From: Cellulosimicrobium protaetiae
Lineage (GTDB): Bacteria; Actinomycetota; Actinomycetes; Actinomycetales; Cellulomonadaceae
Reading direction: 5' to 3'
Assembly: GCF_009708005.2 (NCBI RefSeq)
Contig: NZ_CP052757.1
Coordinates: 2,418,001 to 2,482,000, forward strand
DNA: 64,000 bases
Part shown: in pieces, positions 53,016-61,968 of the stretch
Position numbering within the stretch: position 1 is the stretch's first letter
Layout of the letters: each line of letters starts with the position of its first letter
Position numbers and translations under genes: made by a program
Notes under the pieces: model-generated
What the model was told of the DNA's origin: nothing
The model's input: only the letters and a program-made list of their open reading frames with translations
The model's database searches: none

Positions 53016-53343
53016 CCCGTCGGCGCGGACGTTCTGGTAGTCGATGTAGTCCGCGTGCTCCCGGCCGTCGAGCAGCACGATCGGCGTCAGGCCGAGGGTG
53101 AGGTTGCCCTGCTGGTCGTAGGGCTGGACGGTGACGAGCTTGGAGCCTGGGGTCCCGGGCGAGGATGGCCCAGCCCGAGCCCTGGACGCCGGCCGCGACG
53201 GGGGCGAACTGCTTCTTGAACGCGTCGAAGGAGCCGAAGTGCTCGTCGATCGCGGCGCCGATCTGACCGGTGGGCTCGCCGCCGCCCTCGGGGGAGAGGT
53301 TGGTCCAGACGGCGGAATGGCCGGCGTGGGCGCCGAGGGGGTC
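53016..53343 (-). pseudogene. Remnant of an Fe/Mn superoxide dismutase gene
   Basis: Reading the minus strand, 53343 to about 53149 encodes GHSAVWTNLSPEGGG, EPTGQIGAAIDEHFGSFDAF and VQGSGWAIL, the middle of the Fe/Mn SOD fold. At about 53148 the frame shifts, and GSKLVTVQPYDQQGNLTLGL, TPIVLLDGREHADYIDYQNV and RADG follow in another frame. Metal ligands Asp and His of the DxWEH motif are kept, but the Trp is Arg. About the first 75 residues and the last 25 or so are missing. No start codon or ribosome site was found. Confidence 0.88.
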
Positions 53344-53410
53344 GTGTCGATCGAGTGCCGACGTCCGTAGGGCGCAGGGGGTCAAGTCCCAGACCGGCCT
53401 CGGGAGCACG

Positions 53411-53425
53411 GTGGGCCCGGCCCAC
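53411..53425. repeat. 15-bp palindrome
   Basis: GTGGGCCCGGCCCAC: 7-bp arms around one central base, in the decayed spacer between the respiratory operons. Confidence 0.6.
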
Positions 53426-53454
53426 GGCTGCGTCCTTCGGGACGGGTGCCCTCG

Positions 53455-53489
53455 GCGTGGAGCGTGGAGCGTGGAGCGTGGAGCGTGGA
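53455..53489. repeat. Tandem heptamer repeat, five copies
   Basis: Five exact head-to-tail copies of GCGTGGA (35 bp) lie in the gene-free spacer between ctaF and qcrB. Copy number may vary between strains by slippage. No frame uses it. Confidence 0.9.
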
Positions 53490-53541
53490 TCCTGCAGCCT
53501 GGAGCCAGGGAGGACGATGCTGCGACGCCGCATGGTGCAAG

Positions 53542-53599
53542 ACGACGAGACCCGTGGCCCCTTCTCCCTCGGAGGGGAGCGGACCACGGGTCTCGTCGT
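53542..53599 (-). terminator. Terminator after qcrB
   Basis: A 16-bp perfect outer stem (53542-53557 with 53584-53599) and an inner CTCCC/GGGAG pairing lie 16 bp after the qcrB stop. Confidence 0.87.
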
Positions 53600-53615
53600 A
53601 CTGTCGTGCAGGACC

Positions 53616-55361
53616 TCAGGGACGCTCGTCGGCGCCCTTCTCCGGCTCCACGAGGTCGCGCCGGCCACCGACGGTGGCAGCCCCGGCCTCGATCTGCTCG
53701 TGGCTCCCGCCCTCGAGCGCGTCGTGCTCGCCGTGCGAGTGCGCGGCGGCGAGCTCGTCGGGCGTCACCGGCTCGATGCGGTCCTCGTAGAAGAACCGCG
53801 ACAGGCGCTGGAGCCGCTTGTCCTTCTTGTAGCCCTTGCGGCGCACCCCGCGGGAGTCCGTCGCCGGCTCGATCGCGAGCGGCTCGTGGGCCTGGTAGTT
53901 GACCCGGAGCCAGCGCTCCTGCTCGTCGAGCGGGCGGTGGACCTCGATGTACTCGCCGTGCGCGAACCGCACGATACGGCCCGTCTCGTGACCGTGGAGC
54001 ACGAGCTCACGGTCCTTGCGCTGCAGACCGAGGCAGATGCGCTTGGTGATCCAGAACGCGAACCACGGGCCGACGAAGATCAGGATGCGGAACACCCACG
54101 TGATCGTGTTGATCGACATCGAGAAGTGGGTCGCGATGAGGTCGTTCGACCCGGCCAGCGCGAGGATGATGAACGCCGTGAGGAACGCGACGCCCAGCCC
54201 GGTGCGGACCGGCACGTTCCTCGGGCGGTCGAGCACGTGGTGCTCGCGCTTGTCCTTCGTCACCGCGGCCTCGAGGAACGGGTAGACGAAGAGGAAGGTG
54301 AAGAGCAGGCCGGGGACGACGACGGCGGGGATGAGCACGTTCAGCGACAACGTGTAGCCGCCGATGACGAACTCCGTCTGCCCCGGCATCAGTCGGAGCG
54401 ACCCTTCGAGGAACAACATGTACCAGTCGGGTTGAGCTCCGGCAGAGACCGGTGACGGGTCGTACGGGCCGTAGTTCCAGACGTTGTTGATCGCCATCGT
54501 GCCGCCCATGAGGGCGAGGATGCCGAACACGACGAAGAAGAAGCCGCCGGCCTTGGCCACGTACACCGGGAACAGCGGGTAGCCGACGACGTTCGTGTCG
54601 GTGCGGCCGCCGCCGGGGTACTGCGTGTGCTTGTGCAGCACGACGAAGAACAGGTGCAGGGCGACGAGCGCGAGGATCAGGCCCGGCACCAGCAGGATGT
54701 GCACGGTGAAGAGCCTCGGGATGATGTGCTCGCCCGGGAACTCGCCGCCGAAGATGAAGTACGACATGTACGAGCCGATGAGCGGGATCGACTTCACGAC
54801 GCCGTCGGTGATGCGCAGGCCGTTGCCGGACAGGACGTCGTCGGGCAGCGAGTAGCCCGAGAAGCCGGCGGCGAGACCCATGATCATGAGCAGCATGCCC
54901 ACGAGCCAGTTGACCTCACGGGGCTTGCGGAACGCGCCCGTGAAGAACACGCGCATCATGTGCGTGACGATCGCGGCCATGAAGATCAGGGCGGCCCAGT
55001 GGTGGATCTGCCGCATGAGCAGACCGCCGCGGACCTCGAACGACATGTGCAGCGTCGACGCGAACGCGTCGGACATGAGCACGCCGTCCATCGACGCAGG
55101 CTCGCCGTGGTACGTGACGAGCGACATGCTCGGCACGAAGAACATCGTCAGGAAGATGCCCGTGAGGATCAGGACGACGAACGAGTACAGGGCGATCTCG
55201 CCCAGGAGGAACGACCAGTGGTCGGGGAAGACCTTGCGGGCGAACTCCTTGACGGCGACGCCGATGCCGGTGCGCTGGTCCAGGTAGTCGGCCGCCTTGC
55301 CGGCCGGCGTGGTCGGCGCGGCGGACTTCTTCGGTGCGGCGGTGCCGGTGCTGGTGGTCAC
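53616..55361 (-). CDS. qcrB: Cytochrome bc1 complex cytochrome b subunit
   Basis: Quinol-oxidising membrane subunit of 581 residues binding two b haems. The N-terminal helices include RQIHHWAALIFMAAIVTHMMRVF with haem ligands, and FTVHILLVPGLILALVALHLFFVVLHKHTQ with the second pair. PYDPSPVSAGAQPDWYM is the actinobacterial form of the PEWY quinol-site loop. A long C-terminal cytoplasmic tail (from about 440) is typical of the group. The GTG overlaps the qcrA stop. Confidence 0.97.
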   Translation of the reverse strand: MTTSTGTAAPKKSAAPTTPAGKAADYLDQRTGIGVAVKEFARKVFPDHWSFLLGEIALYSFVVLILTGIFLTMFFVPSMSLVTYHGEPASMDGVLMSDAFASTLHMSFEVRGGLLMRQIHHWAALIFMAAIVTHMMRVFFTGAFRKPREVNWLVGMLLMIMGLAAGFSGYSLPDDVLSGNGLRITDGVVKSIPLIGSYMSYFIFGGEFPGEHIIPRLFTVHILLVPGLILALVALHLFFVVLHKHTQYPGGGRTDTNVVGYPLFPVYVAKAGGFFFVVFGILALMGGTMAINNVWNYGPYDPSPVSAGAQPDWYMLFLEGSLRLMPGQTEFVIGGYTLSLNVLIPAVVVPGLLFTFLFVYPFLEAAVTKDKREHHVLDRPRNVPVRTGLGVAFLTAFIILALAGSNDLIATHFSMSINTITWVFRILIFVGPWFAFWITKRICLGLQRKDRELVLHGHETGRIVRFAHGEYIEVHRPLDEQERWLRVNYQAHEPLAIEPATDSRGVRRKGYKKDKRLQRLSRFFYEDRIEPVTPDELAAAHSHGEHDALEGGSHEQIEAGAATVGGRRDLVEPEKGADERP

Positions 55362-56419
55362 TTCAGACGCTCCCAGAAGCTCGGTCCGATGGGCTCGTGG
55401 AAGTCGCTCTGCGCGACCAGGTAGCCCTCGTCATCAACGGTGATCGGCAGCTGCGGCAGGGGCCGCTTGGCGGGCCCGAAGACCACCTTGGCGCTGTCGG
55501 CCACGTCGAACGTCGACTGGTGGCACGGGCACAGCAGGTGGTGCGTCTGCTGCTCGTAGAGCGCCACGGGGCAGCCGACGTGCGTGCAGATCTTGGAGAA
55601 CGCGACGATGCCGTCGTAGGACCAGGTCTCGCCCTCGGGGGACTGGTCGGACTTGATGTCGCGCGGGTCGAGACGGACCAGCAGGACGACGGCCTTCGCC
55701 TTCTCCGTGATCCACTCGTGGGACTGCATCTCCTCCTGGGAGGCCTCGGGGATGACGTGCACGACCGAGCCGATGGTCACGTCCGCCGCCTTGATGGGGC
55801 GACCGGACGGGTCGATCGCGAGGCGCGTGCCGTTCTTCCAGAGGGTGTGCTTGAACTTCGAGACGTTCCAGTCGCCACCGACGCTGCCGACGAGCGGGAC
55901 GGCGATGGTGAGCGGGAACAGCGCGAGCGCGGAGATGACCGCACCCTTGAGCACGCCGCGGCGGGCGATGCCGGAGTCCTTGGCGCCGGCCTCGAGCTCG
56001 GCGATCGCGCCGGCGCGCGTCTCGGGGTCGCTCGCGATCGGGTGCCGCTCGTCGACCTTCTCGTGGTCGGACATGAGGACCTTCGCCCAGTGCACGGCGC
56101 CGAGGCCGATGCCGAGCAGCGCGAAGGCGATGGCCACGCCGAGCGTGAGCGTCGACAGGCGGACGCCCGCGGTCGTCCCGTCCGGCGGGATGACGAAGTA
56201 GACGACGAGCGCGGCGATCGTGCCGATCACCGAGATGCCGAAGAGCGTGGCGACCTGGCGCTCGGCGCGCTTCGACGCCTTCGGGTCGCGGTCCGCCATG
56301 CGGCTCTTGTGCTCCGGCAGACCGGGGTCCGGGAACGTGTCGAGGGAGCCGTGGCCCTCGTGGTGCCCGACCTCGCGGTGCGAGGGCTCGGGCGACCGGG
56401 GGTTCTGGTTGTCGCTCAC
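55358..56419 (-). CDS. qcrA: Cytochrome bc1 complex Rieske iron-sulfur subunit
   Basis: A 353-residue protein with the three N-terminal helices peculiar to actinobacterial QcrA, a twin-Arg-like IARRGVLKGAVIS before the third, and a C-terminal Rieske domain. Cluster ligands are Cys278 and His280 (CTHVGC) and Cys297 and His300 (CPCH). Cys283 and Cys299 form the disulfide. The GTG at 56419 overlaps the qcrC stop (GTGA) and the stop overlaps the qcrB start. Confidence 0.97.
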   Translation of the reverse strand: MSDNQNPRSPEPSHREVGHHEGHGSLDTFPDPGLPEHKSRMADRDPKASKRAERQVATLFGISVIGTIAALVVYFVIPPDGTTAGVRLSTLTLGVAIAFALLGIGLGAVHWAKVLMSDHEKVDERHPIASDPETRAGAIAELEAGAKDSGIARRGVLKGAVISALALFPLTIAVPLVGSVGGDWNVSKFKHTLWKNGTRLAIDPSGRPIKAADVTIGSVVHVIPEASQEEMQSHEWITEKAKAVVLLVRLDPRDIKSDQSPEGETWSYDGIVAFSKICTHVGCPVALYEQQTHHLLCPCHQSTFDVADSAKVVFGPAKRPLPQLPITVDDEGYLVAQSDFHEPIGPSFWERLK

Positions 56420-57195
56420 GAGGACTTCGCTCCGATCCACACCGCGGCCCCGATGAGGAGGCCCATTCCGACGATCCAGGCCCACAGACCCTCGCTGACC
56501 GGGCCGAGCGAGCCGAGCGAGAGCCCGCCCGCCGAACCCTCACGCTGGTCGACGAGGAACGTGATGATGTCCCGCTTCTCCTCGGGCGTCATGGTCGCGT
56601 CGTTGAAGACGGGCATCGACTGCGGACCGGTGAGCATCGCCTGGTAGATGTTGCGCTCGGACGTCTCCCACAGCGGGGGCGCGAACTTGCCCTCGGAGAG
56701 AGCGCCGCCGGCGCCGATGGCGTTGTGGCACATCGCGCAGTTGGTGCGGAAGAGCGCGGCGCCGTTGGCGGCGTCGCCGAGCTCCGCGTCGACCTGCTCG
56801 TCCGTGGGGATCGCGGGGCCGGCGCCGAGCGAGGCGACGTAGGCGGCGAGCTGCGCCGTCTGCTCCTCGTCGAACTGGCGCGGCTTCTGGATGGCCTGCG
56901 GACCGTCCATCTGCATGGGCATGCGGCCGGTGGACACCTGGAAGTCGACCGACGCCGCGCCGACACCGACGAGCGAGGGAGCCGTGGCGGTGCCCTCCGC
57001 GTTGGGCCCGTGGCACGTGGCGCAGTTGGCCTGGAAGAGCTTCTGGCCGGTCTCGATGTCCTCGGTGCTGGCGGTCTCGGCGTTGGCCGGGGTCGGTGCA
57101 AAGGCGGCGTAGACGCCACCGGTGACCAGCAGCGCCAGCAGCAGCAGCACGACCGGCGCGAAGCGGTGGTGTCTGCGGGCGGCGAGTGCCTTCAC
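56416..57195 (-). CDS. qcrC: Cytochrome bc1 complex dihaem cytochrome c subunit
   Basis: A 259-residue membrane-anchored dihaem cytochrome c. An N-terminal signal/anchor (about 11-32) is followed by haem domain 1 (C58-x2-C61-H62, CATCH) and haem domain 2 (C153-x2-C156-H157, CAMCH), then a C-terminal helix (about 236-255). It passes electrons directly to CtaC in the supercomplex, replacing soluble cytochrome c. The GTG has GAGGA 7 nt upstream. ctaE lies 73 bp upstream on the same strand. Confidence 0.96.
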   Translation of the reverse strand: MKALAARRHHRFAPVVLLLLALLVTGGVYAAFAPTPANAETASTEDIETGQKLFQANCATCHGPNAEGTATAPSLVGVGAASVDFQVSTGRMPMQMDGPQAIQKPRQFDEEQTAQLAAYVASLGAGPAIPTDEQVDAELGDAANGAALFRTNCAMCHNAIGAGGALSEGKFAPPLWETSERNIYQAMLTGPQSMPVFNDATMTPEEKRDIITFLVDQREGSAGGLSLGSLGPVSEGLWAWIVGMGLLIGAAVWIGAKSS

Positions 57196-57268
57196 GAAAT
57201 GATCCTCGTCTCGCAGGTGGGGGAGCAGGGGGCGGGTGGGCGGTCCGGGGCGGACCCCGGGGAGGTCG

Positions 57269-57919
57269 TCAGCGCAGGATGTAGATCACGAAGAAGAGCG
57301 CGATCCACACGACGTCGACGAAGTGCCAGTAGTAGGACGTCACGATGGCCGTCGTGGCCTCGTGGTGCCCGAAGTTCTTGGCCGAGAACGAGCGGCCGAG
57401 AAGGAACAGGAAGGCGATCAGACCACCGACGACGTGCAGGCCGTGGAAGCCGGTCGTGATGTAGAAGACCGAGCCGTACGGGGTCGACGAGATCGAGACG
57501 CCGTGCTCGACGAGCTCGGCGTACTCGAAGATCTGACCGCCGATGAAGAACGCGCCCATGAGGAACGTGAGCGTCATCCACTCGTTCATCCCCCAGCGGT
57601 TCACCTGGAAGATGGATCCGGTGCGCACGGGCTGGAAGCGCTCGGCGGCCCACACGCCCATCTGGCACGTCACCGACGACAGCACCAGGACGGTCGTGTT
57701 GATCGCCGCGAAGGTCAGGTTGAGCTTGTCCGCCTCCAGGGCCCACTCGTCTGCGGGCATCACGGCGCGGACCGTGAAGTACATGGCGAAGAGGCCGGCG
57801 AAGAACATGAGCTCGCTGGCCAGCCACACGATCGTCCCGACCGACACGGGGTTCGGTCGGTTGACGCTCACGTGCTGATGGGCGTGGGGGGCAGCCGTTG
57901 CGGTCGACACATCAGCCAT
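57269..57919 (-). CDS. ctaE: Cytochrome c oxidase subunit III
   Basis: A 216-residue, seven- or five-helix membrane subunit. [30 protein letters not shown]-like [18 protein letters not shown] and [21 protein letters not shown] are characteristic, with the conserved Glu and His of the subunit III fold. It is the first gene of ctaE-qcrCAB. The ATG lacks a clear ribosome site, and the upstream leader was not resolved. Confidence 0.95.
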   Translation of the reverse strand: MADVSTATAAPHAHQHVSVNRPNPVSVGTIVWLASELMFFAGLFAMYFTVRAVMPADEWALEADKLNLTFAAINTTVLVLSSVTCQMGVWAAERFQPVRTGSIFQVNRWGMNEWMTLTFLMGAFFIGGQIFEYAELVEHGVSISSTPYGSVFYITTGFHGLHVVGGLIAFLFLLGRSFSAKNFGHHEATTAIVTSYYWHFVDVVWIALFFVIYILR

Positions 57920-58228
57920 TATGGCCGACGAACCGCCCCTTCGCGGCACGCAGACGGCCGCCCGGAGGCGGTGAATCTCACAATGTCTCCAGATCTTCCC
58001 ACGAAGACCTGCACTTGGTGACGGATCGCTGCTAAGTGCCATGAAACCGACTGCCTCGCGAGCCCGACCAGGGCCCTTCGTCCCGGGTCCCGCGCCGGTC
58101 GGCGCCGGCACCGCGCGAGGGGGTGCTGAGACCCGCTCCGACGTGCCAAGATGCCAGTCGGGACGCGCGCGCCTCAGGTGCTGGGACGCGGCATCCCGGG
58201 CCCACCCGAGGGAACGACGAAGGCGACG
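57920..58228. promoter_or_regulatory. Divergent promoter region between ctaE and the receiver gene
   Basis: No gene is supported. The stretch 57970-58045 is AT-richer than its surroundings and has inverted hexamers GCACTT (58011-58016) and AAGTGC (58034-58039). CAAGAT at 58147-58152 could be a minus-10 for the rightward gene, giving a leader of about 70 nt. Confidence 0.4.
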
Positions 58229-58675
58229 GTGACGACGATGACGACGACCGTGACGACGACGCACGGGGACACGAGCGTGTCCGCGCGCGCGCCGCGCATC
58301 CTCCTCTACAGCGACGACGTGACGGTGCGCGAGCAGGTGCGTCTCGCCGTCGGGCGGCGGCTGGGTGCCGGTCAGCCGGACATCGAGTGGCTCGAGGTCG
58401 CGACCCCGGCCGCGGTCGTGACGTCCGCCGACGCGGGCGGCTGGGACCTGCTCGTCCTCGACGGGGAGGCCGACAAGGCCGGCGGCATGGGTCTGTGCCG
58501 CCAGCTCAAGAACGAGGTCTACCGGTGCCCGCCGGTCCTGGTCCTCACCGGCAGGCCGCAGGACGGTTGGCTAGCATCGTGGTCGCTCGCCGACGACGCG
58601 GTGCCCCGGCCGTTCGACGCGGTCGCCCTCCAGCGCGCCGTCGCCGACCTGCTGCGTGCCCCCGGCACGCGGTAG
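58229..58675 (+). CDS. Stand-alone atypical response-regulator receiver
   Basis: A 148-residue protein with a Thr-rich leader followed by one receiver domain (about 23-145). The acidic pair is in LLYSDD, the phosphoacceptor Asp in LLVLDGEAD, and Thr in LVLTGRP, but the conserved Lys of the KPF motif is Arg (PRPFDA). No DNA-binding or output domain is attached and no sensor kinase is adjacent. The GTG at 58229 has AAGG 6 nt upstream; ATG 58238 is the alternative. It is divergent from the ctaE-qcr operon, so a role in respiratory control is conceivable. Confidence 0.8.
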   Translation: MTTMTTTVTTTHGDTSVSARAPRILLYSDDVTVREQVRLAVGRRLGAGQPDIEWLEVATPAAVVTSADAGGWDLLVLDGEADKAGGMGLCRQLKNEVYRCPPVLVLTGRPQDGWLASWSLADDAVPRPFDAVALQRAVADLLRAPGTR

Positions 58676-58708
58676 CCGACAGGAGACCGACCAGCCGAAG
58701 GGCCACCC

Positions 58709-59806
58709 GTGACCGCCACCCCGCACCCCGCCGCCTCGACCACGAGCGACTCGACGGGCACGGGGCTCACGTGGCCCGGCCTCCTGTCGGAGCTCGTCGC
58801 CGGCCGCGACCTCGACACCGACGCCACCGCGTGGGCGATGGACCAGGTGATGTCCGGCGAGGTGTCGCCCGTGCGGCTCGCGAGCTTCCTGGTCGCGCTG
58901 CGCGCGAAGGGCGAGACGGTCGCCGAGCTCACCGGTCTTGCCGACGCGATGCTCGCCCACGCGAGCCGGTTCACGGTCGACGGGCCGACGGTCGACATCG
59001 TCGGCACCGGTGGTGACCGCGCGCACACGGTCAACATCTCGACCATGGCGTCGCTCGTCATCGCGGGTGCGGGCGTCCGCGTGGTCAAGCACGGCAACCG
59101 CGCCGCGACCTCGTCCTCGGGCGCCGCGGACGTGCTCGAGGAGCTGGGCATCCGCCTCGACCACGGCCCGGACCGCGTCGCGCGCATCGTCGAGGAGGCC
59201 GGGATCACGTTCTGCTTCGCGATGGTCTTCCACCCGTCGATGCGGCACGCGGGCGTCGCGCGCAAGGAGCTCGGCATCCCGACGGCGTTCAACGTCCTCG
59301 GGCCCCTGACCAACCCGGCGCAGCCGCGCGCCGCCGCGATCGGCGTCGCCGACGCGCGCATGGCACCTCTCATCGCCGGCGTGCTCGCCGCGCGGGGGAC
59401 CTCGGCGCTCGTGTTCCGCGGTGACGACGGGCTCGACGAGCTCGCAGCGACGGGCGGGGCGACGGTGTGGGAGGTGCGCGACGGCGTCGTCACCGAGCAC
59501 CGGCTCGACCCCGTCGTGGACCTGAGCATGGCACCCGTGACGGTCACCGACCTGCGCGGCGGCGAGGCGGCGCACAACGCCGACGTGGCGCGCAGGTTCC
59601 TCGCGGGCGAGGCCGGCCCGGTGCGCGAGACGGTGCTCCTCAACGCGGCCGCCGGGCTCGTCGCGGACGGCACGCTGCCCGGGACGGCACAGGGCACGCT
59701 CGTCGAGCGGCTGCGTGCCGCCTACGAGATCGCGGCGCGCAGCGTGGACACGGGCGCGGCCCGCGCGGCGCTGGCGCGCTGGGCCGAGGCCGCGGCGCGC
59801 GACTGA
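58709..59806 (+). CDS. trpD: Anthranilate phosphoribosyltransferase
   Basis: A 365-residue tryptophan-pathway enzyme joining anthranilate to PRPP. PRPP-binding GTGGD is at 99-103, [21 protein letters not shown] at 127-147 and [31 protein letters not shown] follows. About 20 extra Ser/Thr/Pro-rich residues precede the usual start. The GTG has AAGGG about 7 nt upstream. Other trp genes are absent, and trpD beside ctaE is an arrangement also known in mycobacteria (from memory). Confidence 0.96.
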   Translation: MTATPHPAASTTSDSTGTGLTWPGLLSELVAGRDLDTDATAWAMDQVMSGEVSPVRLASFLVALRAKGETVAELTGLADAMLAHASRFTVDGPTVDIVGTGGDRAHTVNISTMASLVIAGAGVRVVKHGNRAATSSSGAADVLEELGIRLDHGPDRVARIVEEAGITFCFAMVFHPSMRHAGVARKELGIPTAFNVLGPLTNPAQPRAAAIGVADARMAPLIAGVLAARGTSALVFRGDDGLDELAATGGATVWEVRDGVVTEHRLDPVVDLSMAPVTVTDLRGGEAAHNADVARRFLAGEAGPVRETVLLNAAAGLVADGTLPGTAQGTLVERLRAAYEIAARSVDTGAARAALARWAEAAARD

Positions 59807-59848
59807 CCTGCTCGCGCGGCGGACGGGCCGGCTCTGCGGGCCGGCGCG

Positions 59849-60130
59849 TCAGTCGTCGAGGCCGAGCGCGAACGCCTGCTCCAGGTCGACGTTCGAGTAC
59901 GCGCGGAACGCGATGAACGTCTCCGTGCGCACGACGCCGGGCACCTTGCTGATGCGGTCGGCGATGACGTCGGCGAGCTGGTCGTGCTCCCGGACGCGGA
60001 CCATCGCGACCAGGTCTGCCTTGCCCGTGACCGAGTAGACCTCGCTGACGCCCTTGAGGTCCGCGACCTCGGACGCGACCTCGGGGATGCGTGCGGGGTC
60101 GGTGTCGATCAGGACGATGGCGGTCAGCAT
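59849..60130 (-). CDS. Lrp/AsnC ligand-binding-domain protein (stand-alone RAM domain)
   Basis: A 93-residue protein consisting only of the effector-binding alpha/beta sandwich of Lrp/AsnC regulators (VLIDTDPARIPEVASEVADL, VYSVTGKADLVAMVRV, VVRTETFIAFRAYS). It has no DNA-binding helix. It may bind amino acids and modulate other regulators. The ATG has GGAGG 4 nt upstream, and its first 7 bases overlap the end of the exonuclease gene, so they are co-expressed. Confidence 0.9.
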   Translation of the reverse strand: MLTAIVLIDTDPARIPEVASEVADLKGVSEVYSVTGKADLVAMVRVREHDQLADVIADRISKVPGVVRTETFIAFRAYSNVDLEQAFALGLDD

Positions 60131-61968
60131 GGTTCCTCCGGGGTCGGGTCGTCGACTGGCGACCACTCTACGGTCACGCCGGGCGCCGCGTGCGACAGGT
60201 CGGGGCGGTCGCCCGGGTCGGCGTGGCGTGCGACGTCGCGGGCCGTGGCGGCGAGGTCCACGTGGGACCCCGCCGAGCGGACCGGGCACGCCCACGGGCC
60301 GGTGACGTCGACGATCCGCACCCCGGGCTCCTGGAGCCACGACAGCAGGATCTCGGCCTCGTGGGGGTGGCTCGCCGGGGCGGGCGGTACGGGCGGGGAG
60401 ACGGTCTCCGCCGTCGCGACGAGGGCGTCGACGAGCGGCCACGGGTCCGCGCCGGGGTCGCTCACCCCGGTCGCGGCCAGGCGCGCGTGGCGCACCACGA
60501 CGATCTCCCATCCGCCCGCCTCCGTCGGGCGGGCGGCGACGAGCTCGGCGCACGCGGCGAGCGGGGCGAGCCGCTGGGCGCGCGCCGCGCCCGTGAGGAA
60601 CGCTCGCAGGCGGTGCGTGAGCTCGCCCGCCTGCTCGAACCGCTCGTCGCGGGCGAGCGCGACGATCCGGCGTCCGAGCTCCGCGACGACGTGCGACGGG
60701 TCGCCCACGAACGCCTCTCGCACGCCGGTGGCGACGGCCGCGTACCCGGTGTCGAGCTCGACGGTGGTGCACGGCGCCGAGCACCGCCCCATCTCGGCGA
60801 GCACGCACGCCGTCGCGCCGTGGGAGGCGACGACGGGGAGGCGTCGCGTGCACTGGCGCAGCGGGAACGCGTCGTGGAGGGCGTCGACGGCGGCCTGGGC
60901 CTGCTGCTTCGACGCGAAGGGCCCGATGTGCGCCGCCGGGGCACGGACGTCCCGCACGACGGACAGGCGCGGGTAGGTCTCGTCCGTGAGCCGGACCCAG
61001 GTCATGCGCTCGGGGTGGCGCGAACGCCGGTTGTAGCGCGGCGCGTGCTCCGCGATGAGGCGCAGCTCGCGCACCTGGGCCTCGAGCGGCGTCGCGCACA
61101 CGACCGGGGTGACGGCGTGGGCGATCCGCACCATCTCCGTGATCCGGCTGCGCTTCTCCGAGCGGGTGAAGTAGGACCGCACGCGCCGCCGGATGGACGT
61201 CGAGGTGCCGACGTAGAGGACCTCGTCCCCGGGCCCACGGAAGAGGTACACGCCCGGTGCGTCCGGGAGGTCGTCCGCGAGGTGCCGCTTGCGCCGCACG
61301 TCCTGCGGGACCGGGTCCGTGGCCCCGGCGAGGTCCTCGAGGTGGGTGACGCCGAGCGGGCCGAGCCGCGCCAGGAGCGCGTGGAGCACGTCGACCGTCG
61401 CACGCGCGTCGGCGAGCGCGCGGTGCTCGGGCGTCACGGTGGCGCGGAACAGGGCGGCGAGGGTGGAGAGCTTGTGGTTCGGCGCCTCGTCGCGGGTGAC
61501 GACGCGGCGCGCGAGCGGCACCGTGTCGAGCACCTGGTTCCCCGGCCACTCGTACTCCGCGGCCCGGCACGCGGCCTTGAGGAACGAGATGTCGAACGGC
61601 GCGTTGTGCGCGACGAGCACGGCGTCGCGGGCGAACTCGAGGAAGCTCGGCAGGACGGCCTCGATGCGCGGCGCGGTCGCGACCATCGACGACGTGATCC
61701 CCGTGAGCCGGGCCACGAAGGCGGGGACCGGGACTCCGGGGTCGACGAGCGTCTGGAACTCCCCGAGCACCTCGCCGCCGCGGACCTTCACGGCACCGAT
61801 CTCCGTGATGCCGGCACCCGCGGGCGAACCGCCCGTCGTCTCCAGGTCGACGACGACGAACGTCACGTCGCGCAGCGGCGTCCCGAGGTCGTCGAGCGTG
61901 GGCTGGACGGGGACGCCCCGTGGTGCGGACCCTCCGCGGGTGGAGGCGAGGAGCGGTCCGGACGGCAT
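60124..61968 (-). CDS. DEDDh exonuclease fused to GIY-YIG (UvrC/Cho-like) nuclease
   Basis: A 614-residue two-nuclease fusion. The DnaQ-type 3'-5' exonuclease (about 33-205) has Asp41 and Glu43 (DLETTGG), Asp126 (HNAPFD), His182 and Asp187 (HRALADA). The GIY-YIG domain (about 234-315) has GVYLF, LYVGTS and the conserved Arg region RRRVRSYF. The rest resembles the UvrC/Cho middle region (CPVRS, CSAPC). It probably acts in DNA repair, and the M. tuberculosis Rv2191 type is similar (from memory). TAGCCT lies 7 nt before ATG 61968, preferred over the upstream ATGs. Confidence 0.92.
   Translation of the reverse strand: MPSGPLLASTRGGSAPRGVPVQPTLDDLGTPLRDVTFVVVDLETTGGSPAGAGITEIGAVKVRGGEVLGEFQTLVDPGVPVPAFVARLTGITSSMVATAPRIEAVLPSFLEFARDAVLVAHNAPFDISFLKAACRAAEYEWPGNQVLDTVPLARRVVTRDEAPNHKLSTLAALFRATVTPEHRALADARATVDVLHALLARLGPLGVTHLEDLAGATDPVPQDVRRKRHLADDLPDAPGVYLFRGPGDEVLYVGTSTSIRRRVRSYFTRSEKRSRITEMVRIAHAVTPVVCATPLEAQVRELRLIAEHAPRYNRRSRHPERMTWVRLTDETYPRLSVVRDVRAPAAHIGPFASKQQAQAAVDALHDAFPLRQCTRRLPVVASHGATACVLAEMGRCSAPCTTVELDTGYAAVATGVREAFVGDPSHVVAELGRRIVALARDERFEQAGELTHRLRAFLTGAARAQRLAPLAACAELVAARPTEAGGWEIVVVRHARLAATGVSDPGADPWPLVDALVATAETVSPPVPPAPASHPHEAEILLSWLQEPGVRIVDVTGPWACPVRSAGSHVDLAATARDVARHADPGDRPDLSHAAPGVTVEWSPVDDPTPEEPC

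Noticed and set aside
53370-53392. A tRNA T-arm-like stretch (GGG-GTCAAGT-CCC)
   Set aside because: The loop starts with G rather than T, and no acceptor, D or anticodon arms can be folded around it.
53455-53489. Heptamer array as coding repeat
   Set aside because: No frame through it has a start, ribosome site or coding-type codon pattern.
59820-59848. GCCGGC inverted repeat as a trpD terminator
   Set aside because: Only a self-complementary 6-mer repeated once; the stem is too short to call beside the clear hairpins elsewhere.
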